In this document: positions 1 to 11,889 of the stretch, in pieces
How the letters are laid out: each line of letters opens with the position of its first letter
Numbering within the stretch: position 1 is the first letter of the stretch
NCBI GenBank assembly: GCA_027475525.1
Contig: JAMWFC010000009.1
Location: 1,426,001-1,490,000, forward strand
DNA length: 64,000 nucleotides
Direction: 5' to 3'
From: Macrolepiota albuminosa
Taxonomy: Eukaryota > Basidiomycota > Agaricomycetes > Agaricales > Agaricaceae
Program-made: the position numbers and the translations under genes
The notes under the pieces: generated by a model
What the model was told of the DNA's origin: nothing
The model's database searches: none
Seen by the model: only the letters and a program-made list of their open reading frames with translations

Positions 1-2
1 GA

Positions 3-354
3 TCACAACCTCCTAAGGTTCTTGTTGCGGCCTCTCTTGACAAACCGGTCTCGATTGACGTATGGCATCGGCGGTTTGGACATGCAGGTATTCAGTCTAT
101 CCAGAGACTGAACGCAAAACAGTTAGTGGATGGGCTTCAAATCCAAAGCAAGTCATCTGCACCTGGCCAATGCAAAGATTGCATCTACGGACGACAGACC
201 ACACGACCCTACGATGGCACCTCTGAGGATGTAAAAATAGCAGGTGAGAAAGTGTATATTGACCTCTGGGGGCCAGCGACGGTTGCATCCTTGGGAGGTG
301 CTCTGTACCTGATGGTGTTTACCAATGCAGGGTTGTCACGGCTGCAAGGATCGT
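3..354 (+). pseudogene. copia-1 polyprotein, left fragment (pre-integrase zinc finger and start of integrase)
   Basis: Reading in frame from base 3, the protein shows the GAG-pre-integrase signature WHRRFGHAG followed by a CKDC pair, which together form the HHCC zinc-binding finger of copia integrases. The first catalytic Asp of the DDE integrase core follows in VYIDLWGP. The frame runs unbroken to 354, where the Ty3/gypsy LTR begins. It resumes in frame at 11894 once the inserted element and one copy of the 4-bp target duplication are ignored. Confidence 0.9.
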
Positions 355-1307
355 TGATGACGCCCAAAGTTTTGGTCAGTAACAAATGTAACAATTGTGT
401 TACCGTACCAAGAGTGTGCGTTGGGCGCGCTAAAAGTAATTTGAGGAGTCCCGGGCAGGTCCCAGAGAACGCGTCTGTGAAAAAGGTGAAAAGTCGGTAA
501 CGGGTGCCGGCAAGTGTAAGCGCTAAGGTAAAGCGCCTAGGAAGAAGCGGTAAGTGAAGACGGCAAGGGTGAGCGGCAAGAGCACGATAAGCTTAGCGAA
601 GTTCTAAGCGTCGATAATGCCTGCCGTAGTTGCAAGGCGCGAGTATGTCGAGTGTTGGCGAACGTCTGCAACTGCCGATGAGTTTTGACGTTGCCGACCG
701 TAGCGTAAATGAGCTCTTGAGCGTAAGGGAGACTGAAGTAAGTGGGGGAAACTCTGGTCTATTCGTCTGCTGGTCCATTGTACAAGTCGGTAAGTACTTT
801 TATACTACAAAGAGTTCGCCGTCGCCAGTGACCAACCATCGCCAAAGTGCGGTAAACTGGAAAATTTCATAGGGGTAGCTCCAACGGTTTCCGATCCCTA
901 CCGTCCTTGGAGGACCCTTGGCGCCACCAGGCGGCAGATCGCGGTACTAAACCATCAATCCATCACCCTTCTGCCTGTCAGAACACCTAAGCGACGTTGG
1001 GCGCCAAATCGAGACGGTAAGCGGTGTCAGACGCCAAGGTCAAACGCCAAGCTGTCCGTCAGTTTTTGATAGATCATCAAGCTTCTCGCTAAGCGCTGTC
1101 ATCAGTGACTGATGCCATCTGTCAGTTGTCATTCCTGCTGCCGTCGGCGCTATCATTGATTGGATCTGCTTCTTGCCGTGCGCGGCCGTCGGGAATGGCT
1201 TAAAATGGGTAGAACGCATGCGCCAAGTTCGGAACGAGTGCGGCAAGGTTTCCGGAGCCGGTGCCGCGCCTGCCGTTGATGCGCCTAACCTGTATAGGGT
1301 CCTATCA
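355..1307 (-). repeat. gypsy-1 LTR (3' LTR in element orientation)
   Basis: A 953-bp long terminal repeat starting tgatgacg and ending cctatca on the plus strand. It is preceded by the target duplication tcgt and followed by the internal polypurine tract. It is unusually rich in the hexamers CGGTAA, CGGCAA and CGCTAA, with seven sites counted on both strands between 481 and 600. The accessory gene on the plus strand starts only 170 bp inside this LTR, so it may act as a bidirectional promoter. Confidence 0.95.
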
Positions 1308-1318
1308 TCTCCCCCCAA
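1308..1318 (-). promoter_or_regulatory. gypsy-1 polypurine tract
   Basis: On the minus strand the internal region ends in a GGGGGGAGA purine run immediately before the 3' LTR, where plus-strand DNA synthesis is primed. Confidence 0.8.
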
Positions 1319-1476
1319 CTGAAAAATTGACTGTCCTCAGTCACCAAATAAGGCTACCGTTACCGCTTTTGTGACAAGTGGTCCGTGCGTTCTTGAGATT
1401 TGGTTTATAGTCCTGGCGCATGAGTGTGGACTTCGTTTCTCCTCCCCATCTTTTCCTGGCGCTCCATTAAAAAAAT

Positions 1477-3900
1477 ATGTCTTTTCGAATTCCAACTCCG
1501 CCTCCAGTACCGTCCCGTGAGGCTCAAGACGCCGCCTCTGCCTACATCGTTAAGGCCAACAATTTCCTTAAGCGCATCGATGGTGTGGGCGCGGAGGCGC
1601 CTACAAACCTTGTTATTGCCGTAATGAAGTTATTGGAACGTTGGTACGAAGTCCGTGTCCTTGGCGTAGGCTGGGACAGGGAGATAGAGGTGCGGGAGTG
1701 GTGCCGATCGCGGTACTTGGATCATCGTGGCGCGGAGTGGCTAGCGCCCTTTGCTCGCTTTGTAAGTACCTCCAGTTCTTGCCGTGTCGCTAGCTGATCT
1801 AGTTGCCAGGCGCCTCCTCCCGTCCCAACGATCGAGGACGAGTTGGAGGACATTCTGTCCGGTGCCTTGCCGATGACGGTAAGCGCGCCTGCGGCAGAGT
1901 GAGTACTCCTAACCCATTCTTTTAACTTAGCTTTGGTCTGATCTGTCCCCCCACAGCAAACAAGAGGTGCTGGCGCCCTTGGCGCGCATGCAGGTGGAGG
2001 AGGAGATCGCGGCAAGGCAGGAGGCGACTTCTCAAGACGCCCGCGAGATCACCAGGGCGTTAGAGGAGCGAGAGCGGGTTGCCGCGTTGGCCGCAGAGAT
2101 GGAGGAGGTTGCCGCAGGGAGGGTGCCTGCCGCCGAGAGGCAGGCGGTAGCAGAGGGATCCGGCAAGGGTGGTCGCGCCGGCAGTGCACAGAGCCCAGCA
2201 CTGCCGGCTAGCAGGAAGGGCTCCCCACTAAAGCCGGGAAAGGCTTTAAAGAAGGTGAGTTTTGGCCTATTCTTGCCGCTGCCGTGCCACGCTAACCACT
2301 GTTTCCAAGTCTCGCAAGGGCAAGGCCCCCCAGTACGCGGTAAGTGTTCTTTTTGGACCTAGGCGGTGTTTACTAACTTGTGTCTGGAGGCGCCAACGCA
2401 AAGTTCCTTCGACGACAAGGAACTGAAAGGTTTACTTTTGGCGCGTCGGGAGGAGGCGGTCCTTGACGAGGGGCAGGAGGCCGGGGTTGTCATGGAAGAG
2501 ATGAAGGGGAAGAAGACTGTTTCCCTAGCGACCCGGCAGGCGTTCAAGGAGGCAAGGGGAGCGGTAAGTGACTTTTCTGTCTTTATTCTTTTTCTGACTC
2601 TTTGCGCTAGTGCGACAAGTGCTGGGCCGATAACGACCCGGAAGGCTGTTGGTTCCCGACTGGGGCCCAGCCGTGTTATCGTTGCGGCGCCTTGAAACGC
2701 GCTTGCACTATCGACGGGGCGAAGAGTCGCGAGCGTGGCGGCGCGCCAGACGCTCTCGTCGAGAAGACGTTTTCCCGCGCGGTGTTGGTAAGGAGGGCGA
2801 GGGAGTTTGTGGAGGGGCAGAGGAAGAAGGTGGCTGCCGGTGGCATGGCAGCAATTGGACGAGCCTCCTTGGCGTTACCGACGCGCCAAGGGGATGGGAC
2901 GGAATCTGTCGGCAATCGAGGCGCCGGCGAGCGCCAAGGGACTTCGGTCCCAGAGAAACGACAAGCCCCTTCCCCAAGCAAGGGGAAGGGCAAAGCAAAG
3001 CGCCCCCGCGTTGTATCGTCGTCGCCTTCCCCCTCGCCAACGCCTCGCGATACCGAGATGGCCGACCTGGAGAAGGCGTTGGCGGCTAGTCGCCTCCCGC
3101 CTCGTGACACAGAGGCTGGCCCCAGCGGTCTCTTGTCGCCTATTCACTTGGCGGCAAGATCTCTTGGCGGGGAACAGGAGGAGGGAGAACGGGAAGCAGT
3201 TGGCGACGCGGCGCCTCGGGACGAGCTGGAAAAAGCCCCTGCCGACATCGAGATGGGGGAAGAGAAGGCAGAGGGAGCGGCAACGGGAGGAGATGAGGAC
3301 GCTGAAGGGGAGGAGGACGAAACCTTGGCGACGCAGCGCCAAGGTGACGAGGAGATGGTAGCGGGAGAGGGCAAGGGAGAAGGGGAGGCAGCGGCAGAAG
3401 TCGCCCGGGAGGGGCCTCAGTGGCGTTGGCTGCCGCCTTACGGCAACGTCGCCCCTTGGGAGGTGTCAGATCCTGAGGACGTTGTAGGGCTGGAGCCAAG
3501 GCGTCCCGTGATCGCCAGGGTTAATCCTGCCTGGACCCCGCAGCCGCAGCCGACAGTGACTGGCGACGCTTTCCAGTGGCTGGGCCAGGACCTCGTTTAC
3601 CCGGTTATAGCGCTCAATCCTCGCGACATGTTGGAGCGCTATTCCCGGAGAGCGGCAACGATGGAGGCGACTATGAGTCGGGAACGGGAGCGAGTGCGCG
3701 GTCAACTGATGGCGCTGCGACTGCGCTATTCCAACCTGGGTCGTAGCCTTCGCGTGCTTCGCGATTACCAGGGGGATTGCCAAGCAGCCATGGATTGGCA
3801 AGCTGCCAATAACATTCTTCCTGGCGACCTTCTCCCCCTTCGCGACTCTTCCTTGCCGGTATCTGACGATTCCCTGTCATTAGAGGACGATAGCGAGTAA
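1477..3900 (+). CDS. Antisense accessory gene of gypsy-1: Zn2Cys6-like protein, 6 exons
   Basis: It lies opposite to gag-pol, between pol and the 3' LTR. Proposed exons are 1477-1761, 1810-1898, 1957-2254, 2310-2339, 2390-2563 and 2611-3900, all with GT-AG boundaries and preserved frame, giving about 721 aa. The fourth intron is the least certain: 23 or 50 nt, the longer having a ctaac branch site. After a helical N-terminal domain (1-95) and a glutamate-rich coiled-coil region, residues 293-324 form C-x2-C-x8-C-x8-C-x2-C-x6-C, matching the spacing of fungal Gal4-type zinc clusters. The rest is acidic, low-complexity sequence with a helical C-terminus ending in Ser/Asp-rich repeats, like an activation region. 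An intron ends exactly before the first cysteine codon, as in gypsy-2. The function is inferred, not known. Confidence 0.75.
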
Positions 3901-3979
3901 ACGGACCTTAGCGTAGATAGGCCGTTTTTGTATATTTTTCTTTTTGTTACCGTCTCATATATATTTGTCTTGCCGCCTC

Positions 3980-3980
<1 letters not shown>

Positions 3981-4030
<50 letters not shown>
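3981..4030. repeat. Homopolymer of 50 T
   Basis: An uninterrupted run of 50 T on the plus strand, which is 50 A when read in the gag-pol direction. It lies between the accessory gene stop and the pol stop. It is too long and pure for chance. It could be a captured poly(A) tail, or a tract whose length the assembler could not resolve. Confidence 0.9.
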
Positions 4031-4031
<1 letters not shown>

Positions 4032-4364
4032 AGTGAAAAGATAAGTCCCAGAAACCTGAGTTAGCGCAACAGCCGAGAGCCAAGAAAGTAAGGCAAAGAG
4101 AAAGCAAGCGGTAAGTATTCGAAAGTAAGAGGAGTAGTAGATGTGGGACTTAGACAAATTTTTGAGAAAAGGGAAACGCTCAGTAAATCATCATGGCGAA
4201 AAACCCTTGGCGAGATTTGCGCAATGCGCTAAGCGTTGGCGACACGCTAGCGCTGCGACTTGACTATGTAAAGAATTGTCTGTTGGATATAGTACAGTAA
4301 GTATCGGCAAGAGAGATAAGTAAGATAGGTAATAGAAAAAGAGAGCTCATCAATATATTCTTTT

Positions 4365-7300
4365 CTAATCATTTTCTTCTTCTTCAACTAAAGTCGGCAA
4401 GTCATCATCGTCCAATAATTCTGTTTCTTCAAGTTCTCGTAACTTGGCGGTGTCGATATCTAGCGCTTCAAGCGGCAAGTCGAGTCGTTCCCTGGCGAGA
4501 TACGGTAGTAGGCGAAAAGCGGCAACAGGTCGATGCAGTACTGAACCATCTAGTTCACAGAGCACGTAAGCGCCTCCACGGTTACGGGAGATAACTACCA
4601 AAGGTCCAAGATAGCGCGGGCGCATTTTCTTGTTGTAAGAGGTCTCGATTTTGGAGTTGCGCATGAGCACTAGCGCTCCTCTCGGGAAGTTGTAATCTTT
4701 GATGGTGGCGCTATGCTCGGTTTCGAATCGTAGGGCTGCTTGGCGACGGGCGCTAAAGACTACCTCGTGGAGTCGCTCCAAATCTTCTTTCCTTCGCTGG
4801 AGATCAATTGCTCGTCTGGCGATAAGGTCGGTAGTCGCTAAGATACTGTTGGGCGCTGGCTGAAGGTAGGTCGCTTCTATAATGTCGGCAGGGAGTAGCG
4901 GATGGGTGCCAGTAGCCGCGTAGTAGGGAGAGCAACCCATGCGCTTACGAATAGTAACTCTTTCCGACCAAAATACTGAATAAGTCGCTTCACTCCAACG
5001 AGACTCGTCGCCATCGACTGCCTTAAAGAGGTAACTCTTTCCGACCAAAATACTGAATAAGTCGCTTCACTCCAACGAGACTCGTCGCCATCGACTGCCT
5101 TAAAGAGTGCTTGCCGGACGTCAAAGTGTGGTCTTTCTACCAGGCCATTGGCGCGTTTGTTGTAACCAGATACTCGAATGTGATGGATATTGTATTTCTT
5201 GGCGAGGTAAGTTAGCGCTTTGATGATGGGCGCACCGTTATCCGTGACGATTTCTCTTAGCGCTCCCCAACGGCAAATGACGTCCTCAAATAGCCACTTG
5301 GCGACCGCGTCGGTATTTTCTCTTTGGAGCATTCGAAATTCAGGCCAGTGGATTAGCGAGCAGCGACCTTGAATGATGTACTTGTAGCGACCAGATTTGG
5401 GCATATGCATGGTATCGACGTAAATTTTGCTAAAGAGTGGAGCTGGCGTTGCAACGGTTGGCGGAATGAGCACTTGGCGCGTTTGTTGGATTTGGCAGAG
5501 GTGGCAAGTGCTGATGTACCAGGCGATGTCGGCGCTAGCGTGTGGCCACCAAAATCGTTCTAGCAGAGAAGCTCGAGTAGCGTACAGACCTCTATGTCCT
5601 AGCTCGTCATGCATAGCGCGCAAGACTCGTAAGCGACCTTCTGGCTTGATGATCAGCTTGTGAGCGCCATCTCGATTTCGTCGCCAAAGTCGGTTGTCGG
5701 TAAAGAAGAAGTGGGTAGCATAGCGGATAAAGGTAGCGTATTGTTCGTCGGTAAGGTCTGGGGGTCGCTTAAGGTCTTGTATCCATTGCTCGACTACCAA
5801 TAGGCGACTATCTTCCGCCTTTGCCTTGGCGGATCGGGGAACGGCATCGTAGGTCAGGTTTTTGCTGTCTTCTCTTAGCGACTGAGGTTCCTGTACGACT
5901 TTTACTGGAGGCAAGTTTTGACTGTGGATGCTTGCCGTGTAGAACGTGAGGGGTGCGCTAAAGGTCTCGGGGCGGTAAGGGACTATGGGATGTAACAGGA
6001 TGCTGGTAGGCTGTTGCCGTCGTAGTAAGGGAATTGGCTGTTGAATGAGGTGCACGAAACCATGTAGTCGGTCGATCCAGTCCTCGAAATCGCTATCAGC
6101 CTGTGGGTCCACTGCCGGGTCGCCAGGCTGCCGTGGTCGCCTAGAGAGTCCATCTGGGCCGTGGAAAGAGCTCTTGACGTGTACCAGCTCAAAGTGAAAC
6201 ATGAGGATAGCGACTACCCACCGATTCATGCTAGCGGATGGCTGGATATCGGGATTCTGCAGCATGCCTTTGATGTACCTAGCGTCGACCTCAACGATAA
6301 GGTTGCGCACGCCAATCAAATACATCTTTAGCGACCGGAAGGCTTTGAAGAGCCCATAGAGTTCTAGCTTAGGCTGGCTGTAGCGAGACTCTCTGTCGTT
6401 TAGCGTGATAGACCCAAAGCGGTTGTAGCGTCGCTGTTTCCGATTGTCGCTAAGGCACTGGCACAAGAAGTAGCCAACAGCAATGTACGAGGTATCCACC
6501 GCCAAGATAACAGGGTCGGCAGAGGTATAATCGATGGGGACTAGGGGCTTGGCGTCCTGCAGAGCTTTTACTAAGTCGCGTTGTGCGGTAACCTGGTCTG
6601 GCCCAAATTCGAAGGGCTCGTTGGCGCGGGTGAGTCGGTTAAGAGCATGTGCGCGATGGGCAAAGTTTTTGACGAATATCCTGAGAACGCCAACGGTGCC
6701 AAGAAAGGCGCGAACTTCAGATAAGTCGCGGCAAGGACCCCATCGCTCTAGGAGTGCTAAGCGAGACTCGTCGGGAACGCGACCGTCGGGAGTGCAGATG
6801 TGACCAAGTATTTTGAACTTAGGCGCGCAAAGGAGGAGTTTGTGACCGCTAAAGGTACCACCGCTATACTTCATACGTTGGAGAACTCGGTTGAGCAACT
6901 GGAAAAAGTCCCATAACGCTAAGCGAATATTGGGGTTCTCGGGATGGGTCGCCGGTAAGCCGTTAACGAGTCGCCAGTCTTTGGGGCCTTTGACGCCAAC
7001 GTCATCGATGAAGCTAAGGACTTTATGCGGTATCTCGGGTTGGAGGATGAAAGTGATGTCGTCATGGAATATGGGGACTGAGTTTGTCCAGCCCATCGGC
7101 AAGGTAACTAGGCGCAAGGCGCCAAACGGAGTTTGAAAGGTAGTGAGATCCCGGGAAGAGGGGTGTATCAGGCGTTCGTCGTAGCCAACGTAGAGATCAA
7201 GGGTGGCGCCACAGATACGCCCGGCAAAGGACTCGGCAAAGTGGTCAGGGAAAGGCGGTACGCCAGAGTGTCGTATGGTTACTCTATTTAGCGGCTCGAG

Positions 7301-8191
7301 ACTGTGAACTATGCGTAGATTGCCGTTCTTTTTGAGGACACAAAACCAACGAGAGCGGTAAGAACTATTGGAGGGTTCGTAAACGCCAGCCTGTATTTTG
7401 GTCCTAATGATCTGGCAGACCTCGGCTTCGATCCCAGGCGGTAACGGTCGGTTGTGCTCAGTCCACGGCACGTGAGGGATGGTCGGGATTACGACAGGCG
7501 GGAAGAAATCTGTGCGAAGGCTGCCGCGTTCTGAGTCCTCCCAAGCAAAGGCTTTGTCTTGCTTAGCGACAAGATCGGTAAGGACGTTCAACTCATCTTT
7601 GGTCAAAAATCCTGTGTCGTGCTCCTTGGCGAACTGCTGCTGGCGTTCCTCGGTAAAACGTCCTGTGGGCTGAAAGGGTGGCGGATTCGGTGATAAGGCC
7701 GGCATGTCGGCAAGAGGGTCGCCAATGATCTGGCGCTCGATTCTGAAAGTCTCGGGAGAGTGCGTAGCGATGGGTTTTGTTTTAAGCGCAACTGGCTTAT
7801 ATTTCTTTTTAACTTGAACCCCTTTCCTTTTGGGAGCGTTAGCTTGGTTATACACAGATGTGGAAAGGGGAACTGTAGCCTGAGGAGCGGCAAGTCCAAG
7901 AACGGCAGGAGACGAGGCTCCGGGAAGCGTAGTGAGATAGGTGTCGGTAGACGCAATATTCTGAAAAGATTCGGAAGCGGTAAGGTACAAGTAGGCAAGA
8001 GCGGAGTCGGTAATGTTTTGATTTTTCTGGGAAGGCTCTGCGTCGGTAGTGGGTAAAGTAGTTAAAACATTTTCGTCAAGAAAGGCAGTAGACATAACAG
8101 TTACAAGACCAGTTGAATGGTCAAATTCCAGCGTTAGCGCCACATCTCCGTGATCATCGCCAATCACCTCCTCGATGGTCTGTGAAAACAC
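4365..8191 (-). CDS. pol: gypsy-1 Pol: reverse transcriptase, RNase H, integrase (frame broken by a 77-bp duplication)
   Basis: Read on the minus strand from 8191. The RT domain has LRIVHSLEPLN, SRDLTTFQTPFG, LPMGWTNSVPIFHDD and the catalytic FIDDVGVKG. RNase H follows with ILAVDTSYIAVGYFLCQC and VEVDARYIKGML. The integrase has an HHCC finger (HDELGHRG and CHLCQ) and the DDE residues in IYVDTMH, VTDNGAPI and RANGLVERP. A perfect 77-bp tandem duplication at 4954-5107 shifts the frame just after the integrase Glu; beyond it the C-terminal part (RPRYLGPLVVISRNRGGAYVL) reads on to the stop at 4365. Pol overlaps the gag-protease frame by 28 nt in another frame, consistent with ribosomal frameshifting. 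Confidence 0.9.
4954..5107. repeat. Perfect 77-bp tandem duplication
   Basis: Bases 4954-5030 are repeated exactly as 5031-5107, with the flanks diverging at once. It lies inside pol and creates a frameshift. One of nine such duplications in the window. Confidence 0.95.
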
Positions 8192-10553
8192 CGGTAGGGT
8201 CGTTCGTTGGCGTGCTGGTCGGTAAACTCCGGTGGCTTGGCGAGGGCGCCTTTTCGTTGTCCCCTAGGGAACGTTGGCACCGTTCGTCGGATTCCGGAAT
8301 TGGGGTCGCTAATTGTGAGGGTCGTTTCCTCGTCGGTAACTGTCTTGACGACTGATCGCGCCAAGACGTCGAAAGGTCTGCCGAGTAGTAAGTCGTATGC
8401 CGGGGAGCGTAAAATGTGTATCTGAAGATAAAACGTAATGTCGCCAAGGGTGCAGGGCACGTTCTTGGCGAGGCCTAGGGATCTGTCCACCGTACCGTTA
8501 GCGCTCTGCATGTTTAATATAACGGTAGGGTCATAAATGAGGCCTAAATCGTTAGCGACTTCTGCTGCCATAGAAATGATCTGGGAACCGCTATCCACGA
8601 TCGCCTCTACCTCGTGCTTGTTGTCTACCGTTAGCGCGACTGAGCGGATAGCGTGCGATTCTTGAGCGACGGTAAGAATGGCGGGGTCCTCTCCATGGTC
8701 TACAGACCTAAGGTAGGTCTCTACTGGGTCCACCGAGGTGGCGTTAGCGATGGAGTCGGCTGGAGAATCTTCAGCGTCGGGAGAGTCGATGGTAACAGAG
8801 AAACCAGGAAGCGCGTCGTCGAGTTCATCAACCTCGGCAACGGCTGTCGCCAAGGGTCGTCGAGGAGTGACTGCCGTCTTGACTTGGTTGCGGACGTCGG
8901 GAGCAATACTACAAAGCTCTTCTACTGATAAGGTAACATTGGTTTTCATGATGCGGTTAAAGACGTGGTTGGATTTCTCGATATCGAATATTGGCGCAGT
9001 AGGTCGGTAGCCACCCTCAGGACGTTTCTCGGGAGCGGCAAAGTTTCGTTGTGCGGGAGCGTGATAACGGTCGGGAATCCCGGAGTAGGGATGGAGAGGC
9101 GGCAAAGGCGGGTCGGGAGCGGTAGCGGACGACGGTGGTTCTGAGGCAGGAGCAGGGGCAGTGGCAGGAGGTGCGGCAGGAGCAGGTGTCGGTAACTTAC
9201 TAGCGGGAGGCATCGGCTTGTATCCTTTAAGGGGTTGTTTAGGCTGCTTAACTTCAACACCATCAAAAACCTGATTCTTAAGCGAATCCAACTCCTGTTG
9301 CAGCTTAGCGATTCGCTCTTCCCGCGAGAAGGTAGGGCGGTCGCCAACGCTGTCGAAATGTAGGACCTCGTGGATCATCTGCTGTTGAGTCGCCTGGTCT
9401 GGGTCGGGGTTGGCGTTGCCAGATAACGTGCCGGTAACGATTTGTCCTGGATTGCGCCTATGCCATTCATCTACCCGCTCCTGGAAGGACTTCTTATCGG
9501 GGTAGTTGGGGATGGTGGCGCCAGAGGTAAGAACTATCTTGCCGTCGATAGCCCTTCGAATTCTCCCTTGCCGAATATAATTCTCAAGGGTAGCGCAACG
9601 TCCTCTAGTCATAGTGTGGCCAATTTCCCCACAGAAGTGGCAAAGGCCAGGTGCGGGTACGTTAGCGGGTCGGTTAGCCGTGAGGTTGGTGGTAATCATA
9701 GTTTCGATACGTGTCATCGCGGAAGCGACAGCGGCGGTAATGGCAGCATTGAGCTCCTCCTTCTTAACGAAGTCGGTAGCAGGAGGCGGGATGGGAATAA
9801 TACCGTTAGTTCGCTCAGGGGGTGGGCTCGTCCTAGCGCGTGGTATGCCAACGCCAGTGTCTGTTCCCTTGAGAACCCATTTGCCGGCTTCAAAGACGTC
9901 GGCAACGTTATAGGGCTCGTCAGGGTGATGGGCCTGATGAACTATCTCTAGGCGACGAGCCCGGCTTCAAAGACGTCGGCAACGTTATAGGGCTCGTCAG
10001 GGTGATGGGCCTGATGAACTATCTCTAGGCGACGGGCAATACGAGTCCACAGTGAAGTCGGGATGCCCTGCTGAAATAGGCGACGCTCCTCGTTAATATA
10101 GAGCTTGCCGTTCTGCAGAAGCCACCTAGCGATTTTCTGGAACTCACGGTAATACGTAGAGAACGCGCCAAGCGAAGATGTGCCGTTATCGAAAGATTCC
10201 TGGACTAATTTCTGCAACTCGTTTACCGTGTAGCGGGTAGCCTCCTCAGCGCCAGGGTACAGCTGGATAACTGCCGTCTTCCAGTCCTCATACGAAGCGC
10301 CTTGAGCTGGAGCTGGCGGTGCGGCAGGGACAAAGGCGGCAAACTCCGTAAGACCTGTCCACGTCTCTGCCGTGTCATACGATACGTATCTTGCCGCGTA
10401 CTCCTTCATCTGCGTGTGGTCGGTAATGTTACAATCTCTGAATAGATACTCCAACTCCTTGAAATACTGGGAGAGCTCCCGTGGCTTGGTCTCGTCCCAT
10501 TTCGGTGCCGAGAAGTGGTTGCGTGGCGGCATGCGCTGGACTTGTTGTTCCAT
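8164..10553 (-). CDS. gag: gypsy-1 Gag-protease (frame broken by a 77-bp duplication)
   Basis: The first in-frame ATG is at 10553 (MEQQVQRMPPRNHF); the frame is open further upstream to about 10682 without an ATG. The N-terminal half is the capsid-like domain of this agaricomycete gypsy lineage. It is followed by a zinc knuckle CHFCGEIGHTMTRGRC and an aspartic protease with active site VDSGSQ and flap-side ending LLLGRPF. A 77-bp tandem duplication at 9884-10037 (one mismatch) separates the capsid part from the zinc-knuckle part by a frameshift. Ignoring one copy rejoins them. Confidence 0.88.
9884..10037. repeat. 77-bp tandem duplication with one mismatch
   Basis: Bases 9884-9960 are repeated as 9961-10037 with a single difference (9958 a versus 10035 g). 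It lies inside gag and breaks the frame. Confidence 0.93.
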
Positions 10554-10915
10554 AGCGACTGGGTTGGCGAGTTCGGTTAGCGGTGGTGGGGAAGGGGTTC
10601 TAGGTATTGGCGACGGGGTAAGAGAAATGGCGAACTGAGAAAGCGGTGTTAGAGGAGTGATGGGAGTAACTGATTGCGGCAAAGTAAAGGGCGACGCTAA
10701 GGGGTCGTCGGCACTATAATCGAGGGAATGCGGGAAGAGATCAGGAAAAGCGTCTGCAGTGGCGTTCTGTAGTTCCTGGGCTAAAGAGAGACCCGGTAAG
10801 GCACCAGGTGGTTGTGGGGTTGATGGGTGGGAAGGAGCAATGCCTTCTGCCGACTGCTCTAGCAGGCGGCGCCTACGCTGAAGACGGGTTTCTGGCGGAA
10901 TTCTGCCCTAGAGAT

Positions 10916-10933
10916 CCCTCGCGGTGGGCTCCA
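10916..10933 (-). promoter_or_regulatory. gypsy-1 primer binding site (tRNA-type)
   Basis: Three bases inside the 5' LTR, the minus strand reads TGGAGCCCACCGCGAGG. It starts with TGG, the complement of a tRNA CCA end. The complementary strand looks like a tRNA acceptor and T-stem 3' half. I cannot name the tRNA from sequence alone. Confidence 0.7.
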
Positions 10934-10936
10934 ATT

Positions 10937-11889
10937 TGATGACGCCCAAAGTTTTGGTCAGTAACAAATGTAACAATTGTGTTACCGTACCAAGAGTGTG
11001 CGTTGGGCGCGCTAAAAGTAATTTGAGGAGTCCCGGGCAGGTCCCAGAGAACGCGTCTGTGAAAAAGGTGAAAAGTCGGTAACGGGTGCCGGCAAGTGTA
11101 AGCGCTAAGGTAAAGCGCCTAGGAAGAAGCGGTAAGTGAAGACGGCAAGGGTGAGCGGCAAGAGCACGATAAGCTTAGCGAAGTTCTAAGCGTCGATAAT
11201 GCCTGCCGTAGTTGCAAGGCGCGAGTATGTCGAGTGTTGGCGAACGTCTGCAACTGCCGATGAGTTTTGACGTTGCCGACCGTAGCGTAAATGAGCTCTT
11301 GAGCGTAAGGGAGACTGAAGTAAGTGGGGGAAACTCTGGTCTATTCGTCTGCTGGTCCATTGTACAAGTCGGTAAGTACTTTTATACTACAAAGAGTTCG
11401 CCGTCGCCAGTGACCAACCATCGCCAAAGTGCGGTAAACTGGAAAATTTCATAGGGGTAGCTCCAACGGTTTCCGATCCCTACCGTCCTTGGAGGACCCT
11501 TGGCGCCACCAGGCGGCAGATCGCGGTACTAAACCATCAATCCATCACCCTTCTGCCTGTCAGAACACCTAAGCGACGTTGGGCGCCAAATCGAGACGGT
11601 AAGCGGTGTCAGACGCCAAGGTCAAACGCCAAGCTGTCCGTCAGTTTTTGATAGATCATCAAGCTTCTCGCTAAGCGCTGTCATCAGTGACTGATGCCAT
11701 CTGTCAGTTGTCATTCCTGCTGCCGTCGGCGCTATCATTGATTGGATCTGCTTCTTGCCGTGCGCGGCCGTCGGGAATGGCTTAAAATGGGTAGAACGCA
11801 TGCGCCAAGTTCGGAACGAGTGCGGCAAGGTTTCCGGAGCCGGTGCCGCGCCTGCCGTTGATGCGCCTAACCTGTATAGGGTCCTATCA
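10937..11889 (-). repeat. gypsy-1 LTR (5' LTR in element orientation)
   Basis: The second 953-bp copy, offset 10582 bp from the first, with no difference seen where compared. The downstream flank is tcgt, matching the upstream flank of the other LTR. Confidence 0.95.

Larger units (their letters stand above)
355..11889 (-). mobile_element. Complete Ty3/gypsy retrotransposon (gypsy-1), gag-pol on minus strand, plus antisense accessory gene
   Basis: Bounded by two 953-bp LTRs (355-1307 and 10937-11889) that begin TGAT and end ATCA and look identical wherever I compared them. They are flanked by the 4-bp target duplication tcgt (351-354 and 11890-11893). In minus orientation the order is LTR, primer site, gag-protease, RT-RNase H-integrase, then an antisense multi-exon accessory gene, polypurine tract, LTR. 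The RT belongs to the agaricomycete lineage with SRDLTTFQTPFG and the FIDD catalytic motif, and I see no chromodomain. Two 77-bp duplications (4954-5107 and 9884-10037) break gag and pol, and both look like assembly artefacts. Near-identical LTRs imply a young insertion. Confidence 0.95.

Noticed and set aside
593..872. Small open frames within the gypsy-1 LTR (and the same in 11175-11454)
   Set aside because: They lie on both strands of a repeat, have no codon or domain signal, and are duplicated only because the LTR is.
2649..3499. Several overlapping open frames on both strands in the accessory gene region
   Set aside because: GC-rich coding DNA gives long shadow frames. Only the plus-strand frame connects through valid introns and carries the ordered cysteine cluster.
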